Part shown: positions 49,992 through 59,415 of the stretch, piece by piece
How the letters are laid out: every line of letters starts with the position of its first letter
Position numbering within the stretch: the stretch's first letter is position 1
NCBI RefSeq assembly: GCF_036237275.1
Contig: NZ_CP108352.1
Span: 1,860,001-1,924,000 of the forward strand
DNA length: 64,000 nt
Reading direction: 5' to 3'
From: Streptomyces sp. NBC_01353
GTDB taxonomy: Bacteria; Actinomycetota; Actinomycetes; Streptomycetales; Streptomycetaceae
Notes under the pieces: generated by a model
Seen by the model: the letters and a program-made list of their open reading frames with translations, nothing else
Told to the model about the DNA's origin: nothing
The model's database searches: none
Made by a program: the position numbers and the translations under genes

Positions 49992-51983
49992 CTACGGGCA
50001 GCTGTTGCGGGTGTCGCCCGCGTCGGTCGTGCAGGTGTCGAAGCCGAGGCCCCCGAACGCCTGGTCGTTGCCGGTGACGCCGTCCCGGGTGTCGAGGTTG
50101 TCGTTGCCCGAGTCGCCGTTGAGGCGGTCGTTGCCGCTCTGGCCGATCAGCCGGTCGCCGCCGTTGCCGCCGTTGACCACGTCGTTGCCTGGACCGGCGT
50201 GGACCGTGTCGTTGCCGCCGCCTCCGTTGACGGTGTCGTTGCCGCTGAGTGCGCAGATCACGTCGTTGCCGAAGGTGCCGTTGAGCGTCTCGCCGGTGCT
50301 CCTGCCGATGATCGTGCAGCCGCGGGCGTTGTTCACCGTGGTGGTCGCGGTGGCGGTGTTGTTCGCCGGGACCGGATCGGCCTCGACCGCCGCCGTCGTC
50401 ACCCGGTCGGTCAGGGTGCCGGTGGCCCGGGGTTCGGCGACCACCGTGACGGTGGCGGAGGCGCCCGGGGCGAGGGCGCCCAGGCCGCAGCTCATGGTGG
50501 TGGCGTTCACGGTGCAGGGGCCGCCCTGGCTGGGCGTGGCCGACAGGAGGGTGCCGGAGGCGCCGGTGAGGGTGTCGGAGACGGAGACCCCGGTGGCGGT
50601 GGCGGTGGCGCTCGTGTTGGTCACCCGGACCGTGTACGTGGCCTGGTCACCGATGCTGATGGTGGTGGGTCCGGTCTTGGTGACCGCCAGGTCCACGGTG
50701 GGCGGCAAGGGCGTGCCGGTGACCGAGTAGCGGGCCACCGCATGGTTGTCGCTGCCGTTGCCGGCGACGACGATCCTGCCGTCGGACTGCAGGGCCACCG
50801 CGCGGCCCTCGTCCCAGTTGCCCTCGAAGTCGGTGGTCACCCGCCCGTCGCCGCCGAAGTCGGTGTCCAGGGAGCCGGTGGTGGTGAACCGGGCGAGTGC
50901 GAAGTCGCCGTTGGCGACGCCCGCGACGACGATCTTGTCGTCGTCCTGGAGTGCCATGTCGTGGCCCGTGGCGCCGTTGCCGCCGAAGCCCGTGGTCACC
51001 GTTCCGTCCCCGCCGAAGGTCGGATCCAGGTCGCCGTTCCCGTCGTAACGGGCCACCCCGAACTGGGAGCCGACACCGTTCCCGTGGGATCCGGCGGCGA
51101 CGATCTTGCCGCCCGCCGCCAGCTCCACGCCCTCGACCGACGTGCCGAACGGAGTCGACACCTGGCCGTTGTCCCCGAAGGTCGCGTCCCGCCCGCCGAA
51201 TTCCATGTAGAGGCGCACCAGACCGAATCCTGCTGGACTGGAGCCGCCCGCGATGATCGTTCCGCCGCCGTACACGGCCATGGAGTGGATCGCGGAGTTG
51301 CCGCCTGCGAAGGGGAAGACGGCCTTGCCCGAGTTGTCTTCGCCGAAGACGTCCAGGCCCCCGGAGGCGGTGAGGCGGGTCACCATGGCGTCGCCGCCGT
51401 AGGAACCGCCGATGAGGATGTTGTCGTCGGTCCCCATCAGCACCGCGTTGCCCATGGTGGATACGGTCCCCCCGAAGCTGGTGACGACCTTGCCGTCGCC
51501 GTCGAAGGTGGTGTCCAGGGAGCCGTCCGCGTTGTAGCGTGCCGCCGCGAGCTGGGCCCGGCTGCCGTCGGCGGTGTCGCTGCGGCCCACCGCGACGATC
51601 TTGCCGGGGCCCGCCAGGGTCAGGGCGTGGGCCTCGTCGTTGGTGAAGCCGCCGAAGTCGGTGGAGACGATGCCGTCCCCGCCGCCGAAGGTCGTGTCCA
51701 GGGTGCCGTCGGGGTTGTAGCGCACCAGGATGAAGTCGTTGGGGCCGTCGAAGTCGAAGCCGATGCCGAGCGTGACGATCTTGCCGTCCGGCTGGATCAC
51801 CACGTCCCGGCTGTCCTCGATGGCGGCGGTGTCGGTGATGACCTTGCCGTCGCCGCTGAACGTGGGATCGAGGTCGCCGGGGGCGGCGGTCGCCGCTCCT
51901 GGCAGGCTCACGAGGAGCGCGAGGGCCGCGGCGCCGACCGCGGCGATGCGCCCGGCCCGGCGCGATGGGGAATTCAGGGGCAT
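49992..51983 (-). CDS. Secreted delta-60 repeat / DUF11 / RTX calcium-binding protein
   Basis: A 663-residue exported protein. The signal peptide is residues 1-33 (GRIAAVGAAALALLVSLPGA, cleavage near ATA-APG). Residues about 38-430 hold seven or so delta-60 repeats (DLDPTFSGDGKVITD, TLDTTFGGGDGIVSTDFGG, SLDTTFDGDGKVVTSFGG), probably a propeller. Residues about 430-545 form a DUF11 beta-sandwich (VDLAVTKTGPTTISIGDQAT). The end has RTX-type nonapeptides (GGNDTVHAGPGNDVVNGGNG, GNDRLNGDSGNDNL), which bind calcium outside the cell. Such proteins are likely surface or matrix components. ATG 51983 is preferred over the longer open frame. Confidence 0.88.
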   Translation of the reverse strand: MPLNSPSRRAGRIAAVGAAALALLVSLPGAATAAPGDLDPTFSGDGKVITDTAAIEDSRDVVIQPDGKIVTLGIGFDFDGPNDFILVRYNPDGTLDTTFGGGDGIVSTDFGGFTNDEAHALTLAGPGKIVAVGRSDTADGSRAQLAAARYNADGSLDTTFDGDGKVVTSFGGTVSTMGNAVLMGTDDNILIGGSYGGDAMVTRLTASGGLDVFGEDNSGKAVFPFAGGNSAIHSMAVYGGGTIIAGGSSPAGFGLVRLYMEFGGRDATFGDNGQVSTPFGTSVEGVELAAGGKIVAAGSHGNGVGSQFGVARYDGNGDLDPTFGGDGTVTTGFGGNGATGHDMALQDDDKIVVAGVANGDFALARFTTTGSLDTDFGGDGRVTTDFEGNWDEGRAVALQSDGRIVVAGNGSDNHAVARYSVTGTPLPPTVDLAVTKTGPTTISIGDQATYTVRVTNTSATATATGVSVSDTLTGASGTLLSATPSQGGPCTVNATTMSCGLGALAPGASATVTVVAEPRATGTLTDRVTTAAVEADPVPANNTATATTTVNNARGCTIIGRSTGETLNGTFGNDVICALSGNDTVNGGGGNDTVHAGPGNDVVNGGNGGDRLIGQSGNDRLNGDSGNDNLDTRDGVTGNDQAFGGLGFDTCTTDAGDTRNSCP

Positions 51984-52107
51984 GAAGGACCACTCCGTCT
52001 GTCGGCACCTGGGCCTCACAGCTTCCTGTCGGGCCGGTGCCTTCCCGGTCACGGCATGACGGGGCTGCGCCCACTGGACCCCGGGTTCCACCCCCAGGAG
52101 TGAGACC

Positions 52108-53850
52108 TCAGGGTCGGGGCACGTTGCGGAGGTTGGAGCGGGCCATCTGGAGCATTCGCCCTACGCCGCCGTCCAGGACGATCTTGCCGGCGGAGAGGGC
52201 GAAGCCGGACACCATCTCGCGGCTGATCTTCGGCGGGATGGAGAGGGCGTTGGGGTCGGTGACGACGTCGACGAGCGCCGGGCCCTTGTGCTTGAAGGCG
52301 TCCTTGAGGGCGCCGGCGAGCTGCTTGGGTTTCTCGACGCGGACGCCGTAGGCGCCGGCCGCGCGGGCGATCGCGGCGAAGTCGGGGTTGTGGTTGGTCG
52401 TTCCGTACGACGGGAGGCCGGCCACCAGCATCTCCAACTCCACCATGGAGAGGGAGGAGTTGTTGAAGAGCACGATCTTCACCGGCAGGTCGTACTGGAC
52501 CAGGGTGAGGAAGTCGCCCATCAGCATGGTGAATCCGCCGTCTCCGGACATCGAGATCACCTGGCGGGAGCGGTCGGTGAACTGCGCTCCGATGGCCTGC
52601 GGCAGGGCGTTGGCCATCGAGCCGTGCGAGAACGAACCGATGATGCGACGGCGGCCGTTGGGCGAGATGTAGCGGGCGGCCCAGACGTTGCACATTCCGG
52701 TGTCGACGGTGAACACGGCGTCGTCGTCGGCGAGTTCGTCCAGGACGGAGGCGACGTACTCGGGATGGATGGGCACGTGCTTCTCGACCTTGCGGGTGTA
52801 CGCCTTGACGACTCCCTCGAGCGAGTCGGCGTGCTTCTTCAGCATCCGGTCGAGGAAGCGGCGGTCCGTCTTGGCGCGCACGCGCGGGGTGATGCAGCGC
52901 AGGGTCTCCCGTACGTCACCCCAGACGGCGAGGCCGAGCGTGGAGCGGCGGCCGAGGCGTTCCGGCCGGACGTCCACCTGGACGATCGTGACGTCGTCGG
53001 GCAGGAAGGCGTTGTACGGGAAGTCCGTGCCGAGCAGGATCAGCAGATCGCACTCGTGGGTCGCCTCGTAGGCGGCGCCATAGCCGAGCAGACCGCTCAT
53101 GCCGACGTCGAACGGATTGTCGTACTGGATCCATTCCTTGCCGCGCAACGCGTGGCCGACGGGCGACTTCACCCGCTCGGCGAACTGCATCACCTCGGCA
53201 TGGGCGCCGGCCGTGCCGCTGCCGCAGAACAGCGTCACCCGATCGGCCGCGTCGATCATCCGCACCAGGGCGTCGATCTCGGCGTCCCCCGGACGGACGG
53301 TGGGGCGGGAGGTGACGAGTGCGGTCTCCCAGGCCTTCTCCGGGGCCGGCTCGGAGGCGATGTCGCCGGGCAGCGAGACGACGCTGACTCCGCCCTGTCC
53401 GACGGCGTGCTGAATGGCCGTCTGAAGCAGCCGGGGCATCTGCTGCGGGTTGGAGATCAGCTCGCTGTAGTGGCTGCACTCGGCGAAGAGCCGGTCGGGG
53501 TGGGTCTCCTGGAAGTAGCCGAGTCCGATCTCGCTCGACGGGATGTGCGAGGCGAGCGCCAGGACGGGGGCCATCGAGCGGTGGGCGTCGTACAGGCCGT
53601 TGATGAGGTGGAGATTGCCGGGGCCGCAGGAGCCGGCGCAGGCCGTCAGCCGACCGGTGATCTGCGCCTCGGCCCCGGCGGCGAAGGCGGCGACCTCCTC
53701 GTGCCGGACCTGGATCCAGTCGATGTCGGGGGTACGGCGAATGGCGTCGACGACGGGGTTCAGGCTGTCGCCGACGACTCCGTACAGCCGCCGGACGCCC
53801 GCCCGGACGAGGATGTCGACGAACTGTTCTGCGACATTCTGTTTGGCCAT
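52108..53850 (-). CDS. poxB: Pyruvate dehydrogenase (quinone)/pyruvate oxidase
   Basis: A 580-residue thiamine-diphosphate enzyme. The N-terminal TPP domain holds GVVGDSLNPVVDAIR and the conserved Glu pair in IQVRHEEVAAFAAGAEA. The central FAD/nucleotide domain follows. The C-terminal TPP domain has SGDGGFTMLMGDFLTLVQYD then FNNSSLSMVELEM, the GDG...NN metal motif. It oxidatively decarboxylates pyruvate to acetate and CO2, passing electrons to a membrane quinone. ATG 53850 starts MAKQNVAEQFVDILVRAGV. Stop and start are 27 bases from the PP2C-like gene. Confidence 0.9.
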   Translation of the reverse strand: MAKQNVAEQFVDILVRAGVRRLYGVVGDSLNPVVDAIRRTPDIDWIQVRHEEVAAFAAGAEAQITGRLTACAGSCGPGNLHLINGLYDAHRSMAPVLALASHIPSSEIGLGYFQETHPDRLFAECSHYSELISNPQQMPRLLQTAIQHAVGQGGVSVVSLPGDIASEPAPEKAWETALVTSRPTVRPGDAEIDALVRMIDAADRVTLFCGSGTAGAHAEVMQFAERVKSPVGHALRGKEWIQYDNPFDVGMSGLLGYGAAYEATHECDLLILLGTDFPYNAFLPDDVTIVQVDVRPERLGRRSTLGLAVWGDVRETLRCITPRVRAKTDRRFLDRMLKKHADSLEGVVKAYTRKVEKHVPIHPEYVASVLDELADDDAVFTVDTGMCNVWAARYISPNGRRRIIGSFSHGSMANALPQAIGAQFTDRSRQVISMSGDGGFTMLMGDFLTLVQYDLPVKIVLFNNSSLSMVELEMLVAGLPSYGTTNHNPDFAAIARAAGAYGVRVEKPKQLAGALKDAFKHKGPALVDVVTDPNALSIPPKISREMVSGFALSAGKIVLDGGVGRMLQMARSNLRNVPRP

Positions 53851-53877
53851 GCGTCCATCAACACATGGGCCGAAGCG

Positions 53878-55314
53878 TTACGCCTCCCAGACGGCCACGC
53901 CTGTACGGTCATCGGCGTACCCCTTCACCCTGAGCTGCACGTCGGCGAGGAACGCGGCCAGCCCGGGCGGCTCGGGGGCGGCCCAGCGCTCGGCGAGCTC
54001 CTTGGCGAGTGCGGGCTCGCCGCGCATCGGCTCGGCGAGGCCGTTCGACGCGAGGAGGAGGGTGTCGCCGGGGAGGGCGACGGAGGCGCGGAAGCGGAAC
54101 GGTTCGGCGGGGGGCGGGAGAGGTTCCTCCACGAAGGGGGCGCCCGGGGGGCCGGTGACGCCGAGTTTCATGGTGTGGCGGTCGCCCTCCTCCGTCTCCG
54201 AGGGAGGGGAGCCGAAGCCGACGACGGGTGCACCGGTGAGCGTGGCCGGTTCGGGGATCAGCGGCTCGATGTCCTGCCAGGCCCCGTCGCGGAGCCGGAA
54301 CAGCCCGCCGCTGCCGATGCCGAAGAAGACGCGGGTGCGGCAGTCGGGATCGGCGGAGAGGAGCAGACAGCGCAGGCTCGCGGTGTACTCCTCGGGCTCC
54401 GCGCCCAGTTCGGCGGCGCGGGCGCGGAGTCTGCCGAAGGTGCGGTCGGTGAGGCGGTGGAGCCCCGACTTCAGGTCGCCGCGGCGTGCGGCCCGGATGT
54501 CCTCCGAGAGCCGGGCGTGGCTGCGGCCGATGGCCTCGCCGATCCATCGGCAGGCGTCGGCGGCGGCGAGATGGGCGGCGTCTGCGGTACGGGCGCCACC
54601 GGCCACGGCGACGAGGACGAGCGCGGCCTCGGCGTGGCCGAAGCGGGCGGTGAGCAGGGCGTCCCTGCGGGGGTCGCCGCGGTAGCGGGCGGAGTCGCCG
54701 CGCAGGGAGGCGGCGCGCAGGGTGTAGGTGCCGTAGCGGGCGCCGTCGAGCACGGTGTCGGCGACCAGATCGAGGAGCTCGTCGGGCCGGGCGGCGGGCA
54801 GTGCGGTGGGCTCGGGCTCGTACGTGGGCGGTCTGTTGCCGATGTGGGCGGAACGGGGACGGGGCACGGGCGGGCGGGTGGCGTCCGGGACGGTGTCGCC
54901 CTCCGGGCGCTCGGACGCGGGGCGCTGCTCCGGCGCGGGTGGCATCGGCCCGGCGGGCGGGGCGGCGGGCTCCGGCGGCGCGGGTGGGGCGGCGGGCGCC
55001 TCTCCTGCAGGTGGGGCCTCCGGCGGAGGTGGCACCGCGTCGGGGACCCGCCCGGCGGGCGTCGGTGGCGGAGGCGGGGCGGTCGGGGCCGGTGGCCGCG
55101 CAGGCGCCGGTGGTGGCGGGAAGGCGCGGGGGCCGGGCGCCGGGTCGTCGAGGGGCTCCCAGGGGGCACGGGGCGGCGGCTGCGCCCCCGGGCGCGTCGC
55201 CTGTGACGCCGAGTCGAAGCGGTCGTCGAGTGTGTCACCCGTCGCGGTCGGCGCCGTGTCCGGTGCCGCGTCGTCGTAGAGCTTGTCCCACCAGTTGTCC
55301 CCCTGCTGAGTCAT
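53878..55314 (-). CDS. PP2C-like protein with proline-rich N-terminal half
   Basis: A 478-residue protein. Residues 1-35 are acidic (NWWDKLYDDAAPDTAPTATG). Residues about 40-160 are a Pro/Ala-rich linker. Residues about 180-475 have a protein-phosphatase 2C-like layout (RYGTYTLRAASLRGDSARYR, ALVLVAVAGGARTADAAHLA, FFGIGSGGLFRLRDGAWQ, GDTLLLASNGLAEPM). The usual metal-site DG-x-GG is replaced (AVAGGART, ASNGLAE), so activity is doubtful. ATG 55314 (MTQQGDNWWDKLYDD) is a clear start. It may regulate through binding. Confidence 0.8.
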   Translation of the reverse strand: MTQQGDNWWDKLYDDAAPDTAPTATGDTLDDRFDSASQATRPGAQPPPRAPWEPLDDPAPGPRAFPPPPAPARPPAPTAPPPPPTPAGRVPDAVPPPPEAPPAGEAPAAPPAPPEPAAPPAGPMPPAPEQRPASERPEGDTVPDATRPPVPRPRSAHIGNRPPTYEPEPTALPAARPDELLDLVADTVLDGARYGTYTLRAASLRGDSARYRGDPRRDALLTARFGHAEAALVLVAVAGGARTADAAHLAAADACRWIGEAIGRSHARLSEDIRAARRGDLKSGLHRLTDRTFGRLRARAAELGAEPEEYTASLRCLLLSADPDCRTRVFFGIGSGGLFRLRDGAWQDIEPLIPEPATLTGAPVVGFGSPPSETEEGDRHTMKLGVTGPPGAPFVEEPLPPPAEPFRFRASVALPGDTLLLASNGLAEPMRGEPALAKELAERWAAPEPPGLAAFLADVQLRVKGYADDRTGVAVWEA

Positions 55315-55422
55315 GCCCTTATTGTCCACCGCGCAGGCCGCCAGAAAACGGGACATGACGAAAAAGAGGTCCGCCGGGCGACCCCACCCCCCACGGGAAG
55401 GACGCCCGGCGGACCGGCGTGA

Positions 55423-58400
55423 TCAGCGCACGTCGTAAGCGCGGACCACGGTCTGGGTGACGGAGTTGCCGTTGGCGTCCGTCAGTTCGGTCTTCAGGGT
55501 GACCGGCTTGCCGGCCGCGCCCGCGTGGTTCACGGTCGCGGTCCACACACCGCCCTGCTGCGAGACCTGCGCCTCCGTCCAGGTCGTGCCTCCGTCATAG
55601 GAGTACGAGAGCCTGGCCGAGGTGAGCGCGGCTACCTGGTAGCCCGCGTGACCCGTCGCGGTGAGGCCGATCTTCTGGCCGTCGGTCGCGGCGAGGGTCT
55701 TGAGTCCGTCCTCCGGAAGGGTGTACCGGGGAAAGAGAATCGGGATGCCTTGAGAGTAGACGCTCTCGTCGGCCTGGGAGGTGAATTCCCAGACCGAGTT
55801 GACGGATGTGGAGCGGTTCCACACCTTGCTGCCGATCTTCATCGTGTTCTGTTCGAGCGTGTACGTGCCGCGCTCGGACGGGACTTCGAAGGCCCCGAAC
55901 GGCCATCCGGTCTCGCCGAGCGACTGACCGTCCTTGCTCAGACGGAGGTTGCCGATGTCACCGAAGGAACCGGGCTGGGCGTAGTGGGTGCTGTCACCCC
56001 ACATGGCGTTGGCGAAACCGATGAAGTTGCCCTGCCGCTCGGCGACGAGGACCGGCTTGCCGGCCGCGTCGAGCGGGGCGGTCGGGGCGACGACACCGTC
56101 GTACCAGCGCTCGGTGCGCTTCTCCCCCGCCTTGTAGGCGTGCTTGGCGCCCATCATGAACTCCCCGAACGGGAAGCTGGAGGAGAGGACCGTCTCCCAC
56201 TGGGTGTCCCCGACCGTGTAGTACTCCGTCCGGGTGCCCGGCGCCGGGACCGCCTCGATCGCGCCGAAGAAGACCGCGGTGCCGTTCGGCCGGTAGGCCG
56301 CGGGGCTGTCGATGAAGTCGGTGGCGACACCCATCGAGCCGTAGGTGGACTCGGTGCGGCCCAACTGCCCGTCGTGGACCCGGTACGTCTCGTCGTCCCG
56401 GATCTGCCCCGTCTCGGGGAAGGCGAGGTTGTAGAGGTACGGGCTCTTGGCCGTGGCCTTCCAGGAGAGGGAGACCTCGCCGGCGGAGAGCTTGGTCAGG
56501 AGCGTCTCGCCCTCGGCCGAGCCGACGGCGAGGACCGGGAGCCCGGCTCCCGCGAAGCCCGCGGACGGGATCCAGCGGACGGGCGAGGTCCGGTACACCA
56601 GGACCGCGACGGCGCCCGCAGCCTTGGCGTTCCGTGCGACGGTGGCCACGATGTTGGAGGTGTCCGGGATGCGGACCAGGGCGACGCGGCCCTGGACGCC
56701 GGCGGCCGTCAGCTCCTCGGGGGTTCCGGTGCCCGCGTCGACGAGCCGGGCGGAGCCGGTGCCGTCGAGGTTGTCGGAGCCGAGGGAGGTCGTGTACGGG
56801 TGCAGGACGGTGCCGTCGCTCGTCTTCAGCTCGGTGACCTGTGGGGCGGCGGTGCGCCAGTAGCTGCCGAACTCGAAGTCGCCCTCGTCGGCGCGGCCTT
56901 CGACCGAGGCGTAGTAGCTGCGGATCCAGCGGGTACCGGCGGCCGTGCCGGCGTGCAGCCAGGTGTCGTCCCAGGAGCGGGAGAAGGCCAGGGTGGTGCC
57001 GCGCTGCTCACCTGCCTTGTCGGTCTTCACCGACAGCTTGTGGGCCTTGCGGGCGTCGAGGACGACGGTGGTGTCCTTCTTCACCTCCAGCTGCGGGCGG
57101 CCCAGGTAGCTGAGGGAGTCGGTCAGCGTGGCGCCCTCGCCGGCGTCGGGGGTGGTGACGAAGGAGGAGAGGAAGTAGCTGCCGGGGCGCAGCTGGTACA
57201 CCTGGTCGGTCGCGCCCTCGTTGAAGCGGCGCTCGCCGCTCGCGGTGTCGGTGCCGATCACGTCGAGGGACGACGCGCCGTCGGCGGGCTTGCCCTGACG
57301 ATCTATCAGCTTGACCCGCAGGGTGACCGTCTCGGGCTGGACGTAGAGCGAGAACGGCGTGGAGACGTGGACGCCGGCGGGGCCGGTGGCGACGACCCGG
57401 CCGGTGACGTCGCCGTACTGGGCGCGCTCCAGGTGGGCGGTCGGGTCCAGCTGCAGCGGGACCTCGACGGTCGCGCCGGCCGGGACGGTGACCGTGCGCT
57501 TGCCGAGCCGGGCGACCGAGGACCGGACGCGCGAGCCGTCGTTGCCGGTGACCTTCTCGACGGCGAGCGTCAGGGTGACGGCCCTGTCGGAGGTGTTGGT
57601 GTACGGGACGGTGACCGAGGTGCGGTCGCTGCTGTCCTGGGGCCAGTTGAAGGTGCCGCCCTGGACGGCGTCGGCGCCGAGGACCGTCTGGTCGAGCGCG
57701 GCCTTGACGTCGAGTCGGCCGCCACCGACCTCGCGTACGTCGCCGGGGACGGAGCTCGCGGCGGACGAGACGAGCGCGGCCTTGATCTGCTGTGCCGTCC
57801 AGTCGGGGTGGCGCTGCTTGACGATGGCGGCGGCGCCCGCGACGTGCGGGGTGGCCATCGACGTACCGGACATGGCTTGGTAGGCGTACACGCCGCGGCC
57901 GCCGGCCGCGGCGGCGGAGATGCCGACGCCGGGGGCGGCGATCTCCGGCTTGAGGGTGTGGCCGAGGGTCGTCGGGCCGCGGCTGGAGAAGTACGCGGTG
58001 GAGTCGTCGCGGTCGGTGGCTCCGACGGTGAGGACGCTCGGGGCGCAGCCGGGCGAGGAGACCGTGTTGAGCGAGGGGCCGGTGTTACCGGCGGCGACGA
58101 CGAACAACGTGCCCTCGTTCTGGGCGAGTTCCTCGGCGGCGATGCTCATCGGGTCGGTGCAGTCGGTCTCGGCGGGGTTGCCGAGGCTCATGGAGACGAC
58201 GTCGGCGCCCTGGGCGACGGCCCACTCCATGCCCGCGATGATCCAGGAGGTGGCGCCGGAGCCCGAGTCGTTGAGGACCTTGCCGTTGAGGAGGTCCGCG
58301 CCGGGCGCGACGCCCTTCTTCTTGCCGTCGCTCGCCGCGCCGGAGCCGCCGACGGTGGAGATGGTGTGCGTGCCGTGGCCCTGGCGGTCGTCGGCGCTGC

Positions 58401-59184
58401 CGGAGTCGGTGAAGTTCTCCGAGGCGACGACGCGGCCCTTGAGGTCGGGGTGCTCGACGTCGGCGCCGGTGTCGAGGACGGCGACCTTGGTGCCCTTGCC
58501 GTCGAAGCCGGCGGCCCAGGCCTCGGGGGCGTGGACCTGCTTGGTCGAGCGCTCCAGGGTGGCCTCGACCTTGCGGTCGAGCCAGAGCTTCTTCAGACCG
58601 GAGGCGGACCGGGCGGCGGGGGCGTTCACATCGGCCCAGAACGCGGCGGCCTGCTTCTTGTCGGCCTTGAGGGCGACGCCGTCGACGGCCTTGAGGAGCT
58701 GGCCGCGCTGGGCGCCGCGCGGGGTGGCGGGGACGGAGCGGGCGAGGTCGGAGCCGTAGACCGCGATCAGGGGCAGCGTCTTGGTGCCCGCGTCGTCGTA
58801 ACCCTGCCGGATCAGGCCGGTGACGTTGAAGAGTTCCTCGTCGACGCGGCCCGCGGCGAGGGCGGCGGTGGCGTCCTCGGGGTAGACGTACAGGTCCTCT
58901 CCCGAGCGGCGGGTCTGGACGAAGGGCACCGTCCCGTCCTCGCGCGGCAGCGCGGCGGCGGCCGGGTTCCCGGCCGCGTCGCGGGTGACCAGGACCCGGT
59001 CCCCCGTCACCAGCGTGACGGTCGCGGTCCGCTCCCCGGCGCGGGCCTGGGCCTCGCTGCCGACCAGCGGTCGATTGGCGGTCGTATCGTCCGCTGGCCC
59101 GGCGGCCATGGACGGCGCGACCGCGGTGACGGCCAGGACGGCGGCGGTCGCCGCCCCCAGGGCCGTACGCGAAATCGGGCGCAT
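55423..59184 (-). CDS. Secreted S8 family serine peptidase
   Basis: A 1253-residue exported subtilase. The signal peptide is about 1-28 (AATAAVLAVTAVAPSMAAGP). A propeptide-like region precedes the S8 domain at about 225-480. The catalytic triad is Asp238 (VAVLDTGADVEHPDL), His270 (GHGTHTISTVGG) and Ser442 (SGTSMATPHVAG), with oxyanion Asn367 (VVAAGNTGP). A protease-associated segment (GRVALVRIPDTSNIVATVAR) and long beta-rich C-terminal domains follow. ATG 59184 follows GGGGAGAG. An open frame continues upstream past the divergent regulator, but that part is antisense. The extra 700 residues suggest surface or large-substrate function. Confidence 0.93.
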   Translation of the reverse strand: MRPISRTALGAATAAVLAVTAVAPSMAAGPADDTTANRPLVGSEAQARAGERTATVTLVTGDRVLVTRDAAGNPAAAALPREDGTVPFVQTRRSGEDLYVYPEDATAALAAGRVDEELFNVTGLIRQGYDDAGTKTLPLIAVYGSDLARSVPATPRGAQRGQLLKAVDGVALKADKKQAAAFWADVNAPAARSASGLKKLWLDRKVEATLERSTKQVHAPEAWAAGFDGKGTKVAVLDTGADVEHPDLKGRVVASENFTDSGSADDRQGHGTHTISTVGGSGAASDGKKKGVAPGADLLNGKVLNDSGSGATSWIIAGMEWAVAQGADVVSMSLGNPAETDCTDPMSIAAEELAQNEGTLFVVAAGNTGPSLNTVSSPGCAPSVLTVGATDRDDSTAYFSSRGPTTLGHTLKPEIAAPGVGISAAAAGGRGVYAYQAMSGTSMATPHVAGAAAIVKQRHPDWTAQQIKAALVSSAASSVPGDVREVGGGRLDVKAALDQTVLGADAVQGGTFNWPQDSSDRTSVTVPYTNTSDRAVTLTLAVEKVTGNDGSRVRSSVARLGKRTVTVPAGATVEVPLQLDPTAHLERAQYGDVTGRVVATGPAGVHVSTPFSLYVQPETVTLRVKLIDRQGKPADGASSLDVIGTDTASGERRFNEGATDQVYQLRPGSYFLSSFVTTPDAGEGATLTDSLSYLGRPQLEVKKDTTVVLDARKAHKLSVKTDKAGEQRGTTLAFSRSWDDTWLHAGTAAGTRWIRSYYASVEGRADEGDFEFGSYWRTAAPQVTELKTSDGTVLHPYTTSLGSDNLDGTGSARLVDAGTGTPEELTAAGVQGRVALVRIPDTSNIVATVARNAKAAGAVAVLVYRTSPVRWIPSAGFAGAGLPVLAVGSAEGETLLTKLSAGEVSLSWKATAKSPYLYNLAFPETGQIRDDETYRVHDGQLGRTESTYGSMGVATDFIDSPAAYRPNGTAVFFGAIEAVPAPGTRTEYYTVGDTQWETVLSSSFPFGEFMMGAKHAYKAGEKRTERWYDGVVAPTAPLDAAGKPVLVAERQGNFIGFANAMWGDSTHYAQPGSFGDIGNLRLSKDGQSLGETGWPFGAFEVPSERGTYTLEQNTMKIGSKVWNRSTSVNSVWEFTSQADESVYSQGIPILFPRYTLPEDGLKTLAATDGQKIGLTATGHAGYQVAALTSARLSYSYDGGTTWTEAQVSQQGGVWTATVNHAGAAGKPVTLKTELTDANGNSVTQTVVRAYDVR

Positions 59185-59415
59185 CGCTCTCCCCATCTGA
59201 TTCCGGGCAAGGGCATGCAAAGGTCCCGAACCCGGAGGCTGTTGGTGCTGCGGTGGCGCCACATTGGCAGAGGTGAGGGTGGTGCAGGGATGATGTGCGC
59301 GGCGGGAATGCGCCGTGGCCGATTCCCGCCAGGGGGCCAACGGAACGAATGCGTCCGGTGAACGTCCCGGGAATGTCCGGGACGTCCTGGGACGTCCGGC
59401 GAGGGGTGGGCAGCA

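Noticed and set aside
52288..55206. A 972-codon + strand open frame
   Set aside because: It runs opposite pyruvate oxidase and the PP2C-like gene and has no protein-like pattern.
55525..59361. A 1278-codon open frame on the + strand opposite the subtilisin gene
   Set aside because: It is antisense to a clear subtilase and its Gly/Asp/Val/Arg-rich translation has no domain; third-position GC bias keeps it open.
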